From positions 1 to 11,457 of the forward strand of contig JAUYDQ010000067.1 of assembly GCA_030691725.1 (NCBI GenBank): a stretch of 11,457 bases of DNA, written 5' to 3'. The notes beneath the pieces are model-generated. The model worked only from the letters and a program-made list of their open reading frames with translations. It had not been told where the DNA came from and ran no database searches. Shown here piece after piece: positions 1 to 5,800 of the stretch; the stretch's first letter is position 1; each line of letters begins with the position of its first letter. The translations under genes were made by a program, and so were the position numbers. Origin of the DNA: Candidatus Omnitrophota bacterium. Lineage in GTDB: Bacteria; Omnitrophota; Gorgyraeia; Gygaellales; Profunditerraquicolaceae.

Positions 1-555
1 GTTTTATACGTAGGCCGAAGAAATACTGCAATAGAAACAAAAGCAGGAATTATTGAATCTGAGCTAAAAGGAGATAATGTAAAAATAAAATTAACTAATC
101 CGGTGAATATGAAATTAGATATTCCTATCAAAGTGAATAATTGTAATCTCAAGGTAAATTTTATTGATACCGGAGTTCCGCATGCAGTAATATTTGTAGA
201 GGGACTTGATGAGATTCATGTGAGCGACATAGGCAGAGAAATACGGAATCATAAAAGATTTGCGCCCCGCGGTACTAATGTGGACTTTGTAGAAGTCTTA
301 AGGCAAGATTTAATCGGAATACGCACATACGAGAGAGGAGTTGAGGATGAGACTTTGGCTTGCGGGACAGGGGCGGTGGCTTCAGCTTTAATACTCGCTA
401 CTCGCTACTCGCTACTCGCTACTAAAATCAACGTGAAAACAAAAAGCCAGGAGATATTAAGAGTATATTTTGATAGAATAAATAATAAATTTGAGAATGT
501 CTGGTTAGAAGGCAAAGCAAAAATAGTTTACAAAGGGTGCTGGTGCGACGAATAA
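1..555 (+). CDS. dapF: Diaminopimelate epimerase, 3' part (start lies before the window)
   Basis: DapF converts LL-diaminopimelate to meso-diaminopimelate, for lysine and peptidoglycan, by a cofactor-free two-cysteine mechanism in the cytoplasm. The frame is open from base 1 (184 visible codons), so the ATG at 103 is internal. Visible family motifs are AGIIE, DTGVPHAV, RGTNVDFVEV, YERGVEDET and LACGTGAVA. The cysteine of the last motif (bases 367-369 region, codon 121-123 of the fragment) is the second catalytic cysteine; the first must lie upstream. Soon after this motif the protein carries an unusual stretch (ATRYSLLAT) encoded by four copies of ACTCGCT at 393-420, where relatives have a short helix-strand link. 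The C-terminal VWLEGKAKIVYKG is typical of the family. The gene leads a dapF-dapA-dapB-dapL block. Family assignment is near certain; whether the repeat-bearing enzyme is fully active is unknown. Confidence 0.95.
   Translation, partial: VLYVGRRNTAIETKAGIIESELKGDNVKIKLTNPVNMKLDIPIKVNNCNLKVNFIDTGVPHAVIFVEGLDEIHVSDIGREIRNHKRFAPRGTNVDFVEVLRQDLIGIRTYERGVEDETLACGTGAVASALILATRYSLLATKINVKTKSQEILRVYFDRINNKFENVWLEGKAKIVYKGCWCDE
393..423 (+). repeat. Tandem heptamer repeat (ACTCGCT x4) inside dapF
   Basis: Four perfect head-to-tail copies of ACTCGCT (393-399, 400-406, 407-413, 414-420) are followed by a partial ACT. Three copies make 21 bases, or seven codons, so gain or loss of three units keeps the frame. 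On the other strand the unit can be written TAGCGAG, which resembles the TAGTAAC and TAGTTCG units found at 4785-4899 and 9031-9067. The array encodes part of the DapF C-terminal domain just after the catalytic cysteine motif. Confidence 0.9.
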
Positions 556-559
556 GGAG

Positions 560-596
560 CACCGTTTAGCACGCCTGCCGAGACGGTGAGGCAGGC
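560..596 (+). repeat. Interlocked palindromes in the dapF-dapA gap
   Basis: GCCTGCC (573-579) pairs perfectly with GGCAGGC (590-596) around a ten-base loop. A second perfect pair, CACCGT (560-565) with ACGGTG (583-588), crosses the first, so the two stems are alternatives or form a pseudoknot-like fold. The structure ends seven bases before the dapA ribosome binding site (603-608). It is either a dispersed palindromic repeat or a translational control element for dapA; the sequence alone does not decide. Confidence 0.6.
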
Positions 597-602
597 CGGT
601 AA

Positions 603-608
603 AGGAGG
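603..608 (+). promoter_or_regulatory. Ribosome binding site that sets the dapA start
   Basis: AGGAGG ends four bases before the ATG at 613. It supports that ATG over the GTG at 586, which lies within the palindrome and has no such site in front of it. Confidence 0.75.
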
Positions 609-612
609 CAGA

Positions 613-1506
613 ATGTTTAGAGGCTCAATTGTAGCCATAGTTACGCCGTTTTCCGCATCCGGCGGAAAAGACCTCGTAGTTGACGAGAAGAAATTAAGGG
701 ATTTAATAGAATTCCATGTTAAAAATGGTACTTCTGGAATTGTGCCTTGCGGCACGACAGGTGAATCTGCAACTTTATCATTCGATGAGCACGATAGGGT
801 AATTGAAATTACTATTGAGCAGGTAAAAAAAAGAATACCCGTTATTGCCGGCACAGGTTCGAATTCTACGCAAGAGGCTATAATGTTAACTAGGCATGCC
901 GCCAAAGCCGGAGCAGATGCGTCCTTACAGGTTTCTCCGTATTATAATCGTCCCACGCAAAAAGGCCTTTATGAGCATTTTAAAGCAGTTGCTGAATCCG
1001 TCAATATTCCGATTATTCTTTACAATATTGCCTCTCGAACAGGCGTGAATATTGAGCCTGAAACCATAGCTAAATTAGCGCATGATTGTAAAAACATAGT
1101 AGGAGTCAAAGAAGCTTCGGGGAATTTGGATCAGATGTCACGCATTAAGCAATTGTCAGGAGGAAATTTTGACTTAATTTCCGGAGACGATAGCCTGACT
1201 TTACCCGTATTGAGTATTGGCGGAACAGGCATAATATCAGTAGTAGCTAATATTGTGCCTAGGGATGTTGCTAATCTTGTGGCTGAATTTGAAAAAGGGA
1301 ATCTTAAAAAAGCCCAGGAAATTCATTACAGGTTATTACCTTTGATTAAGGCCATATTTATTGAAACTAATCCCATACCGGTTAAGACCGCAATGGGGCT
1401 GTTGGGTATGTGCGAGCCGGATTTAAGACTTCCGATGTGTGCGATGTTGCCTGAGAATTTAGAGAAGCTTAAGAAAGCATTGAAAGATTACGGTCTCTTA
1501 AAATAA
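613..1506 (+). CDS. dapA: 4-hydroxy-tetrahydrodipicolinate synthase
   Basis: DapA condenses pyruvate with aspartate semialdehyde, the committed step of the lysine/diaminopimelate branch, using a Schiff-base lysine in a TIM barrel. The ATG at 613 gives 297 residues, close to the usual length of about 290. It is chosen over an in-frame GTG at 586 because AGGAGG lies at 603-608 and the family starts near MFRGSIVAIVTPF. Visible active-site elements are GTTGES (Thr48, Thr49), SPYYNRPTQKG (Tyr111), YNIASRTG (Tyr137, Arg142), Schiff-base Lys166 in GVKEASG, and GGTGIISVVANI. The C-terminal NPIPVKTAMGLLG is also typical. The gene follows dapF after a 57-base gap that holds a palindrome, and precedes dapB by 14 bases. 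No oddity is seen in the protein itself. Confidence 0.97.
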   Translation: MFRGSIVAIVTPFSASGGKDLVVDEKKLRDLIEFHVKNGTSGIVPCGTTGESATLSFDEHDRVIEITIEQVKKRIPVIAGTGSNSTQEAIMLTRHAAKAGADASLQVSPYYNRPTQKGLYEHFKAVAESVNIPIILYNIASRTGVNIEPETIAKLAHDCKNIVGVKEASGNLDQMSRIKQLSGGNFDLISGDDSLTLPVLSIGGTGIISVVANIVPRDVANLVAEFEKGNLKKAQEIHYRLLPLIKAIFIETNPIPVKTAMGLLGMCEPDLRLPMCAMLPENLEKLKKALKDYGLLK

Positions 1507-1520
1507 GGGAGAGTTAAAAA

Positions 1521-2237
1521 ATGATTAAACTGGGAATTGCGGGTGTCTGCGGAAAGATGGGCAGGCGCATATTTGAATTAGCCTGTTATGATAAAGATTT
1601 TGAGATTACCTTAGCTTTAGAGAAGAAAGGTACTCCTCAAATCGGGAAAGAATTGGGCAAATTAAAGATATCTTCTACTGCTGACGGGTTATTTCTTATA
1701 GATGTATTTGTTGATTTTACTACGCCCGAAGCAACTGAAACTAATTTAGATTATGTAGCAAGATATAGGAAAGCCCTGGTTTTAGGCACAACCGGACTTA
1801 ATGATGCGCAATTGAAAAAAGTAGAAGAGGTCTCCCGAGTTGTTCCTGTAGTATTCTCTCCAAATATGTCTATAGGTGTGAATGTTTTATTTGCCATATT
1901 GCCGGAAATTGCCAAGAGATTAGGCTCGGATTATAGTATAGAAATTGTGGAGGCGCATCATAAAACTAAAAAAGATGCTCCTTCAGGCACAGCTAAGAAA
2001 TTCGGCCAGGTTTTAGCGGACATAACAGGAAAGGAAATTCCTATCCATGCTATAAGATTAGGCGATATTGTAGGCGACCATACCATTATCTTTTGTGGCA
2101 ATTCTGAACGCATTGAGATAAAGCATCAGGCGCATTCGCGCGATTTATTCGCTTTGGGAGCATTAAAAGCAGCTAAGTGGGTTATGGGTAAGCCCGCGGG
2201 ACTATATTCAATGCAGGATGTATTAAAAACTGATTAA
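1521..2237 (+). CDS. dapB: 4-hydroxy-tetrahydrodipicolinate reductase
   Basis: DapB reduces the DapA product to tetrahydrodipicolinate with NAD(P)H. The 238-residue length is slightly short but within the range for the family. The N-terminal Rossmann loop is GVCGKMGRR (residues 8-16). GTTGL and SPNMSIGVN mark the nucleotide domain and hinge. The substrate domain shows VEAHHKTKKDAPSGTA, with the catalytic histidine pair His146/His147 and Lys150, and QAHSRDLFALGALKAAKW near the C-terminus. GGAG at 1508-1511 lies nine bases before the ATG. The gene ends in tandem TAA codons seven bases before dapL. No repeat insertion is seen here, unlike in several neighbours. Its product is the direct substrate of the DapL encoded next. 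Confidence 0.97.
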   Translation: MIKLGIAGVCGKMGRRIFELACYDKDFEITLALEKKGTPQIGKELGKLKISSTADGLFLIDVFVDFTTPEATETNLDYVARYRKALVLGTTGLNDAQLKKVEEVSRVVPVVFSPNMSIGVNVLFAILPEIAKRLGSDYSIEIVEAHHKTKKDAPSGTAKKFGQVLADITGKEIPIHAIRLGDIVGDHTIIFCGNSERIEIKHQAHSRDLFALGALKAAKWVMGKPAGLYSMQDVLKTD

Positions 2238-2244
2238 TAATAAA

Positions 2245-3453
2245 ATGTTTAAACTTTCTAAAAAAATAAAATTGCTTCCGCCGTATCTTTTCTTGGAAAT
2301 AGATAAAGCAAAGGGGAAAGCTAGGCAGGAGGGCAGGGACATTATTGATTTAGGAGTAGGTGACCCGGATCAACCTACGCCTGCTCATATTATTGAGAAA
2401 CTATATCAGGCAGCGCGTGATCCTTCAACCCATCGTTATGCTTTAGACCAGGGACTGTTAGGGTTACGTAAGGCTATTGCCGAGTGGTATGAGCAGCGGT
2501 TCAATGTAAAGCTTGACCCTGAAACTGAAATCTTGCCTTTAATTGGCTCCAAAGAAGGTATTGCTCATTTTCCTTTGGCATTTTTAGATGAGGACGAGTA
2601 CTCTTTACTGCCTGATCCTTGTTATCCACCCTATAAAGGCGGAACAATCCTTGCTGGCGGAAAACCGTATCTTATGCCGCTTAAAGAAGAAAATGCGTTT
2701 TTGCCTGACTTAAAAAAGATTCCCCTGAATATAATCCGGAAAGCAAAGTTAATGTATATTAATTATCCTAATAATCCGACTGGAGCAATCGCAGAAAGAG
2801 ATTTTTATAAAGACGTCGTTAAGTTTGCTACTAAAAATAAAATTATTGTTATTTCGGATTTAGCTTATTCTGAGATTGCTTATGACGGTTACAGGCCATC
2901 TAGTTTCTTAGAAGTTGAAGGGGGCAAAGATGTAGGTATAGAATTCCATTCTTTATCTAAAACTTATAATATGACAGGTTGGCGGATAGGCTGGGCTTGC
3001 GGCAATACTAAATTAATATCAGCCTTAGCAAAAGTTAAATCGAACATTGACTCCGGGATATTCTCGGCAATCCAATTAGCAGGTATTGCTGCTTTGGAAG
3101 GATCCAGCCAGTACATTAAAGATATGTGCCGGCTTTATCAAGAGCGGCGCAATACCTTAATTAGAGGCTTAAATTCTTTGGGTTGGCATACAAATCCGCC
3201 CAAAGCTACTTTTTATGTCTGGATAAAAGTTCCCAAAAAAACCAACACTTCGGTTTCGCTTGAGTGTCGTGGTGAGCATAGTCGAACCGCCAATTCTATA
3301 AAATTTTCTGCATTATTATTAGAGAAAGCAAATATTGTAGTTACTCCTGGCGTGGGTTTCGGTAAATACGGAGAAGGTTATATTCGCATGGCCTTGACTG
3401 TTTCTGGAGAGAGAATTCAAGAGGCCATTGAACGCTTAAAAAGAATCCTCTAA
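2245..3453 (+). CDS. dapL: LL-diaminopimelate aminotransferase, with a repeat-derived insertion
   Basis: DapL is a PLP enzyme that makes LL-diaminopimelate directly from tetrahydrodipicolinate and glutamate, replacing the DapD/DapC/DapE route. The start LLPPYLFLEIDKAK and GVGDPDQPTPAHI fit the family. Other landmarks are YPNNPTGA (174-181), DLAYSEIAYDG, and SLSKTYNMTGWRIGW with the PLP-binding Lys239. The C-terminus has TPGVGFGKYGEGYIRMALT. Between ATFYVWIKVPKK and SIKFSALLLEKA the protein has about 16 extra residues, encoded by a TTCGACT-type palindromic element at 3251-3289, which explains part of the 402-residue length. The frame stays open across it. No clear ribosome binding site is seen before the ATG; translation probably continues from dapB, seven bases upstream. 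The stop overlaps the folK start (TAATG). Confidence 0.96.
   Translation: MFKLSKKIKLLPPYLFLEIDKAKGKARQEGRDIIDLGVGDPDQPTPAHIIEKLYQAARDPSTHRYALDQGLLGLRKAIAEWYEQRFNVKLDPETEILPLIGSKEGIAHFPLAFLDEDEYSLLPDPCYPPYKGGTILAGGKPYLMPLKEENAFLPDLKKIPLNIIRKAKLMYINYPNNPTGAIAERDFYKDVVKFATKNKIIVISDLAYSEIAYDGYRPSSFLEVEGGKDVGIEFHSLSKTYNMTGWRIGWACGNTKLISALAKVKSNIDSGIFSAIQLAGIAALEGSSQYIKDMCRLYQERRNTLIRGLNSLGWHTNPPKATFYVWIKVPKKTNTSVSLECRGEHSRTANSIKFSALLLEKANIVVTPGVGFGKYGEGYIRMALTVSGERIQEAIERLKRIL
3251..3289 (+). repeat. TTCGACT-type palindromic element inserted in frame in dapL
   Basis: The element runs from CGGTT (3251-3255) to the complementary AACCG (3285-3289) and contains GAGCATAGTCGAA. This resembles the widespread dispersed repeat with core CTGAGCGTAGTCGAA. 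It encodes SVSLECRGEHSRT, foreign to aligned DapL proteins as remembered, between two conserved strands. The exact ends cannot be fixed without a second copy or an alignment. A related element lies at 3855-3905. Confidence 0.7.
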
Positions 3454-3683
3454 TGGCAGTTTGTTATCTGGCAGTGGGCTCAAATTTAGGAAACAGAAGA
3501 AATAATATTAAAAAGGCATTGGATTATTTAGCTAAAACCAAAGGTATAAAAATAGAGAAGACCTCGCGGATTTATGAAACCGAACCGGTAGGCGGCCCGC
3601 CACAAGATAAGTTTTTGAATGCTGCCATAAAAATTAAGACTTCACTCTCCCCCCAGTTACTCCTTAATAATATAAAAAAATAG
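3453..3683 (+). CDS. folK: HPPK (folate biosynthesis), N-terminal frame of a split folK
   Basis: FolK (6-hydroxymethyl-7,8-dihydropterin pyrophosphokinase) transfers pyrophosphate from ATP to the pterin for folate synthesis. This frame starts at an ATG overlapping the dapL stop by one base, suggesting coupled translation. It gives 76 residues with AVGSNLGNRRNNIKKAL, SRIYETEPVGGPPQDKFLNAA and SLSPQLLLNNIKK. It then meets TAG immediately after seven A residues (3674-3680). The family continues for about 80 more residues, including the metal-binding aspartates, and these are present in the -1 frame. Taken alone this product would lack catalytic residues. Three explanations fit: a one-base sequencing or assembly error, a true mutation, or slippage at the A run that rejoins the frames. 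Confidence 0.88.
   Translation: MAVCYLAVGSNLGNRRNNIKKALDYLAKTKGIKIEKTSRIYETEPVGGPPQDKFLNAAIKIKTSLSPQLLLNNIKK
3674..3680 (+). other. A7 slippery heptamer at the folK frame break
   Basis: The zero-frame codons are ATA AAA AAA TAG, so the heptamer A AAA AAA sits in the classical -1 slippage register directly before a stop codon. A -1 shift, or transcripts with one extra A, yields the intact FolK signature downstream. No strong pseudoknot was noticed downstream by eye. Confidence 0.6.
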
Positions 3684-3854
3684 AGAAAGATTTAGGCCGT
3701 AGAAAATCCGTTCGTTGGGGCCCTCGCCAAATAGATTTAGATATTTTACTCTACGCAAATAAGATTATAAAACGAAAGAATCTGGTGATTCCTCATCCTC
3801 GGATGTTTGAGCGGGAATTTGTTTTAAAACCATTAAGAGAAATTATATGGCCCA

Positions 3855-3905
3855 TTCGACTTTCGTTTGAGGGTCTATCCTTGAGCGACCGAAGGGAGTC
3901 GAAGG
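3855..3905 (+). repeat. TTCGACT...AGTCGAA element across the folK/panC junction
   Basis: TTCGACT (3855-3861) and AGTCGAA (3897-3903) are perfect inverted ends, with TTTGAGGG and CCTTGAG segments between them. The element encodes the last residues of the FolK continuation. It also contains AGGGAG (3893-3898), seven bases before the panC ATG. Its core resembles the element in dapL. Confidence 0.75.
3893..3898 (+). promoter_or_regulatory. panC ribosome binding site, located inside a repeat element
   Basis: AGGGAG ends seven bases before the panC ATG at 3906, a good position. All of it lies within the palindromic element at 3855-3905, so the repeat appears to have been adopted as the translation signal for panC. 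Confidence 0.6.
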
Positions 3906-4787
3906 ATGAAAATTATTCGTAGTATAAAAGAAATGTCCAATTTTTCGCAGATGATGCATATTAAAGGCAAAACCATTGGTTTTGTGCCGACAATGGGCGC
4001 ATTGCACGAAGGGCACCTAACGCTTATTCGCCAGGTTCATAAAGAGAACGATATCGTTGTGGTAAGCATATTCGTTAATCCCATTCAATTTGGCCCAAAG
4101 TGGCTTTGGCTAAAGGAGGCCAAACCACGGTCCTCTGGCCTGGAAGATTATAGACGCTACCCCAGGAATCTAAAACTTGATGCCCAATTATGCGAAAAAG
4201 CAGGTGCGGATGTTATATTTTGTCCTGAGGCACAACAGATGTACCCTGGTAGTTATAAAACATATGTTAATGTTTCCGATTTAAGTGATTGTTTATGCGG
4301 AAAGTTTCGGCCCGGGCATTTTAAAGGTGTAGCTACAGTGGCCACTAAGCTTTTTAATATTGTTAACCCCGATATCGCCTATTTTGGACAAAAGGATGCT
4401 CAGCAGGCAATAATTGTAAAAAAGACGGTCGGAGATTTAAATATCCCTGTTCAAATAAAGGTTATGCCAACTATCCGTGAAAAAGACGGATTAGCAATGA
4501 GTTCGCGCAATGCCTATTTAAATAAAGAGGAAAGACAAGATGCCACAGTTTTATATCAGGCACTGATTCTAGCTAAAAATTTAATCCGGGAGGGGAATAT
4601 TAACGCTTCGGATATTATAAGAAAAATGCGGCAGTTGATAAATAAGAAGAAAAGGGCCCAGATACAATATATTTTGATTGTTGACCTAAAAGATTTGAAG
4701 CCTGTAGATAAGATAAGGGATAAAGTATTAGTCGCTCTTAGTGTCTGGATAGGCAAGACCAGACTTATCGATAATATAATAACTTAG
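3906..4787 (+). CDS. panC: Pantothenate synthetase, with a repeat-derived insertion
   Basis: PanC joins pantoate and beta-alanine using ATP to make pantothenate, the coenzyme A precursor. The nucleotidyltransferase motif TMGALHEGH gives Met30, His34 and His37. Further landmarks are FVNPIQFGP, RPGHFKGVATVATKLFNIV, GQKDAQQ (161-167) and the KMSKS-like AMSSRN (197-202). The usual FGP-NEDFDRYPR stretch is interrupted: after FGP come about 15 extra residues (KWLWLKEAKPRSSGL, residues 65-79) before EDYRRYPR. They are encoded by a palindromic element shared with nadX. This explains the length of 293 against about 280. The insertion is in frame, next to an active-site loop. The stop codon is the first part of a heptamer array. 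No panB or panD is in view. Confidence 0.95.
   Translation: MKIIRSIKEMSNFSQMMHIKGKTIGFVPTMGALHEGHLTLIRQVHKENDIVVVSIFVNPIQFGPKWLWLKEAKPRSSGLEDYRRYPRNLKLDAQLCEKAGADVIFCPEAQQMYPGSYKTYVNVSDLSDCLCGKFRPGHFKGVATVATKLFNIVNPDIAYFGQKDAQQAIIVKKTVGDLNIPVQIKVMPTIREKDGLAMSSRNAYLNKEERQDATVLYQALILAKNLIREGNINASDIIRKMRQLINKKKRAQIQYILIVDLKDLKPVDKIRDKVLVALSVWIGKTRLIDNIIT
4101..4141 (+). repeat. Two-hairpin palindromic element, copy 1 (in panC)
   Basis: The first hairpin pairs TGGCTTTGGC with GCCAAACCA (one bulged C). The second is GGTC...GGCC with a G-T wobble. Over 41 bases it matches 5051-5091 in nadX at 33 positions, and the flanks do not match, so the ends look sharp. It is read as W-L-W-L-K-E-A-K, a different frame from the nadX copy. 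Confidence 0.85.
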
Positions 4788-4899
4788 TAACTAGTAAATT
4801 AGTAACTTGTAACTAGTAATTTTTATAAAAATTTAGGAAATCTTCAATTTCTTTTGTTATTAGATTACGAGTTACTAGTTACGAGCTTACGAGTTACGA
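4785..4899 (+). repeat. Large inverted repeat of heptamer units between panC and nadX
   Basis: The 118-base gap is mostly this structure. The left arm (4785-4820) reads TAGTAAC, TAGTAAAT, TAGTAAC, TTGTAAC, TAGTAAT. The right arm (4864-4899), read on the other strand, is TCGTAAC, TCGTAAGC, TCGTAAC, TAGTAAC, TCGTAAT. Both arms are 36 bases with the same unit order, including the single eight-base unit in second place, and agree at 29 positions. The spacer (4821-4863) is AT-rich with no recognised signal. The panC stop is the first TAG of the left arm, and the right arm ends six bases before the nadX ATG. RNA from here could form a long imperfect hairpin. Confidence 0.85.
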
Positions 4900-4905
4900 A
4901 GATAT

Positions 4906-5766
4906 ATGGCTAAGTTATTAAAAATCGGAATTGTAGGTTGCGGTGCAATAGGTTCTTCTTTAGCAAAGGCAATTGTATCTGATTTCTCTGAAAAGGCCGA
5001 GCTCGCCAGCCTATATGATATTGATATAGAGAAGGCTTACAATCTATCTATGGCTTTGGCTATCGGAAGCCAAACCATGGTCTCCCGACCTATTAAGTTT
5101 AACAGAAAGTTAGCAGCTTTAAATTTAGAGGATTTAATAAATAAGGTTGATTTAGTTATTGAAGCCACAAAAGCCGATACTGCTTTTGATATTGCTAAAA
5201 AAGCAATTTCTAATTCTCGGGATATTATGATTATGAGTGTCGGTGGTATAATAGAGCATTATAAAGAATTAAAAGCATTAACAGAAGAAAAAAAGGCCCG
5301 TATTTTTATACCTTCGGGAGCTATATGCGGCATAGACGGACTGAAGGCCGCTACCTGCGGTAAGATAAATAAAGTTATTTTAACTACGAAGAAACCTCCC
5401 AAGGCATTTTTAGGAGCCCCTTATTTATTAAAGAAGAAAATACGGCTGGATAATATAGATAAAGATACAGTTCTTTTTGAAGGCAATGCCTCGCAGGCAA
5501 CAAAGGCCTTTCCGCAAAACATCAATGTTGCAGCAACCCTGAGTATGGCTGGCATTGGTCCAGAAGCTACTATAGTGCGTATTGTAGCATCGCCAACTAT
5601 AACCAGAAATATTCATGAGATAGAGATAGAGTCGGATGCCGGTAAAATAATTATTCGTTGCGAAAATGTAGTTCATCCTGATAATCCTAAAACAAGCTAT
5701 CTTGCGGTTCTGTCAGCAATAGCAACTTTGAAACAGGTTTTAGAGCCGATTAAAATCGGCACTTAA
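4906..5766 (+). CDS. nadX: L-aspartate dehydrogenase (NadX type), with a repeat-derived insertion
   Basis: This enzyme oxidises L-aspartate to iminoaspartate with NAD(P)+. In some bacteria it feeds NadA in NAD synthesis in place of the NadB oxidase. The N-terminal Rossmann motif is GIVGCGAIG (8-16). Other family blocks are FIPSGAICGIDGLKAA, KPPKAF, VLFEGNASQATKAFPQNINVAATL and RNIHEI with the likely catalytic His237. The C-terminus has NPKTSYLAVLSAIATL. These closely recall the Thermotoga maritima enzyme of about 241 residues. The extra length (286) is partly due to MALAIGSQTMVSRP (about residues 49-62), encoded by the same palindromic element that interrupts panC, between two strands of the Rossmann fold. 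The ribosome binding site is weak and abuts a heptamer array. No nadA or nadC is in view, so the link to NAD synthesis is inferred. Confidence 0.9.
   Translation: MAKLLKIGIVGCGAIGSSLAKAIVSDFSEKAELASLYDIDIEKAYNLSMALAIGSQTMVSRPIKFNRKLAALNLEDLINKVDLVIEATKADTAFDIAKKAISNSRDIMIMSVGGIIEHYKELKALTEEKKARIFIPSGAICGIDGLKAATCGKINKVILTTKKPPKAFLGAPYLLKKKIRLDNIDKDTVLFEGNASQATKAFPQNINVAATLSMAGIGPEATIVRIVASPTITRNIHEIEIESDAGKIIIRCENVVHPDNPKTSYLAVLSAIATLKQVLEPIKIGT
5051..5091 (+). repeat. Two-hairpin palindromic element, copy 2 (in nadX)
   Basis: TGGCTTTGGCT (5051-5061) pairs with AGCCAAACCA (5068-5077) with one bulged C. GGTC (5079-5082) then pairs with GACC (5087-5090). The two-hairpin layout is the same as in panC, and the second stem shows the full Watson-Crick form of the wobble pair there. 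It is translated one frame off relative to panC (A-L-A-I-G-S-Q-T), so the DNA or RNA, not the peptide, is what the copies share. Confidence 0.85.
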
Positions 5767-5785
5767 TTAAAAATAAAAAAAGGAG

Positions 5786-5793
5786 GGAGGTGA
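5786..5793 (+). promoter_or_regulatory. Near-ideal ribosome binding site for the small basic protein
   Basis: GGAGGTGA, complementary to the 3' end of 16S rRNA over all eight bases, lies seven bases before the ATG at 5801, within a longer purine run from 5781. It is the strongest such site in the window and suggests high translation. Confidence 0.8.
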
Positions 5794-5800
5794 ATAATAT

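Larger units (their letters stand above)
3680..3922 (+). pseudogene. folK: HPPK C-terminal half in the -1 frame
   Basis: Read from the last A of the A run, the sequence gives IEKDLGRRKSVRWGPRQ and then IDLDILLY, the FolK signature with its two metal-binding aspartates (codons 3734-3736 and 3740-3742). IPHPRMFEREFVLKPL follows. It thus completes FolK to about 156 residues. It has no start codon or ribosome binding site of its own at the right place, so it is a continuation rather than a separate gene. The final 20 or so residues after LREI come from a palindromic element (3855-3905) and do not look like FolK. The stop at 3920-3922 lies 17 bases inside panC. Only the label pseudogene is uncertain: one added A, or -1 slippage, would restore a full gene. 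Confidence 0.8.

Noticed and set aside
586..612. In-frame GTG at 586 as the dapA start
   Set aside because: It lies inside the palindrome, has no suitable ribosome binding site, and adds nine residues not typical of DapA. The ATG at 613 is preceded by AGGAGG.
528..905. Open frames on the - strand (for example 528-905, 5822-6169, 7789-8040)
   Set aside because: They lie opposite strongly matching genes, lack ribosome binding sites and family motifs, and look like shadows of codon use.
4821..4863. A promoter for nadX in the spacer of the inverted repeat
   Set aside because: TATAAA at 4824-4829 has no -35 at a proper distance, and the heptamer TTGTAA is too close. The evidence is too weak to call.
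4785..4899. Heptamer arrays as a CRISPR or direct-repeat immune array
   Set aside because: Units are seven bases, directly adjacent with no spacers, and no cas genes are present.
5745..5760. GCCGAT-TAAA-ATCGGC hairpin at the end of nadX as a terminator
   Set aside because: The stem is short, lies within coding sequence and is followed by an A-rich stretch, not a T run. The next gene is 34 bases away with a strong ribosome binding site.
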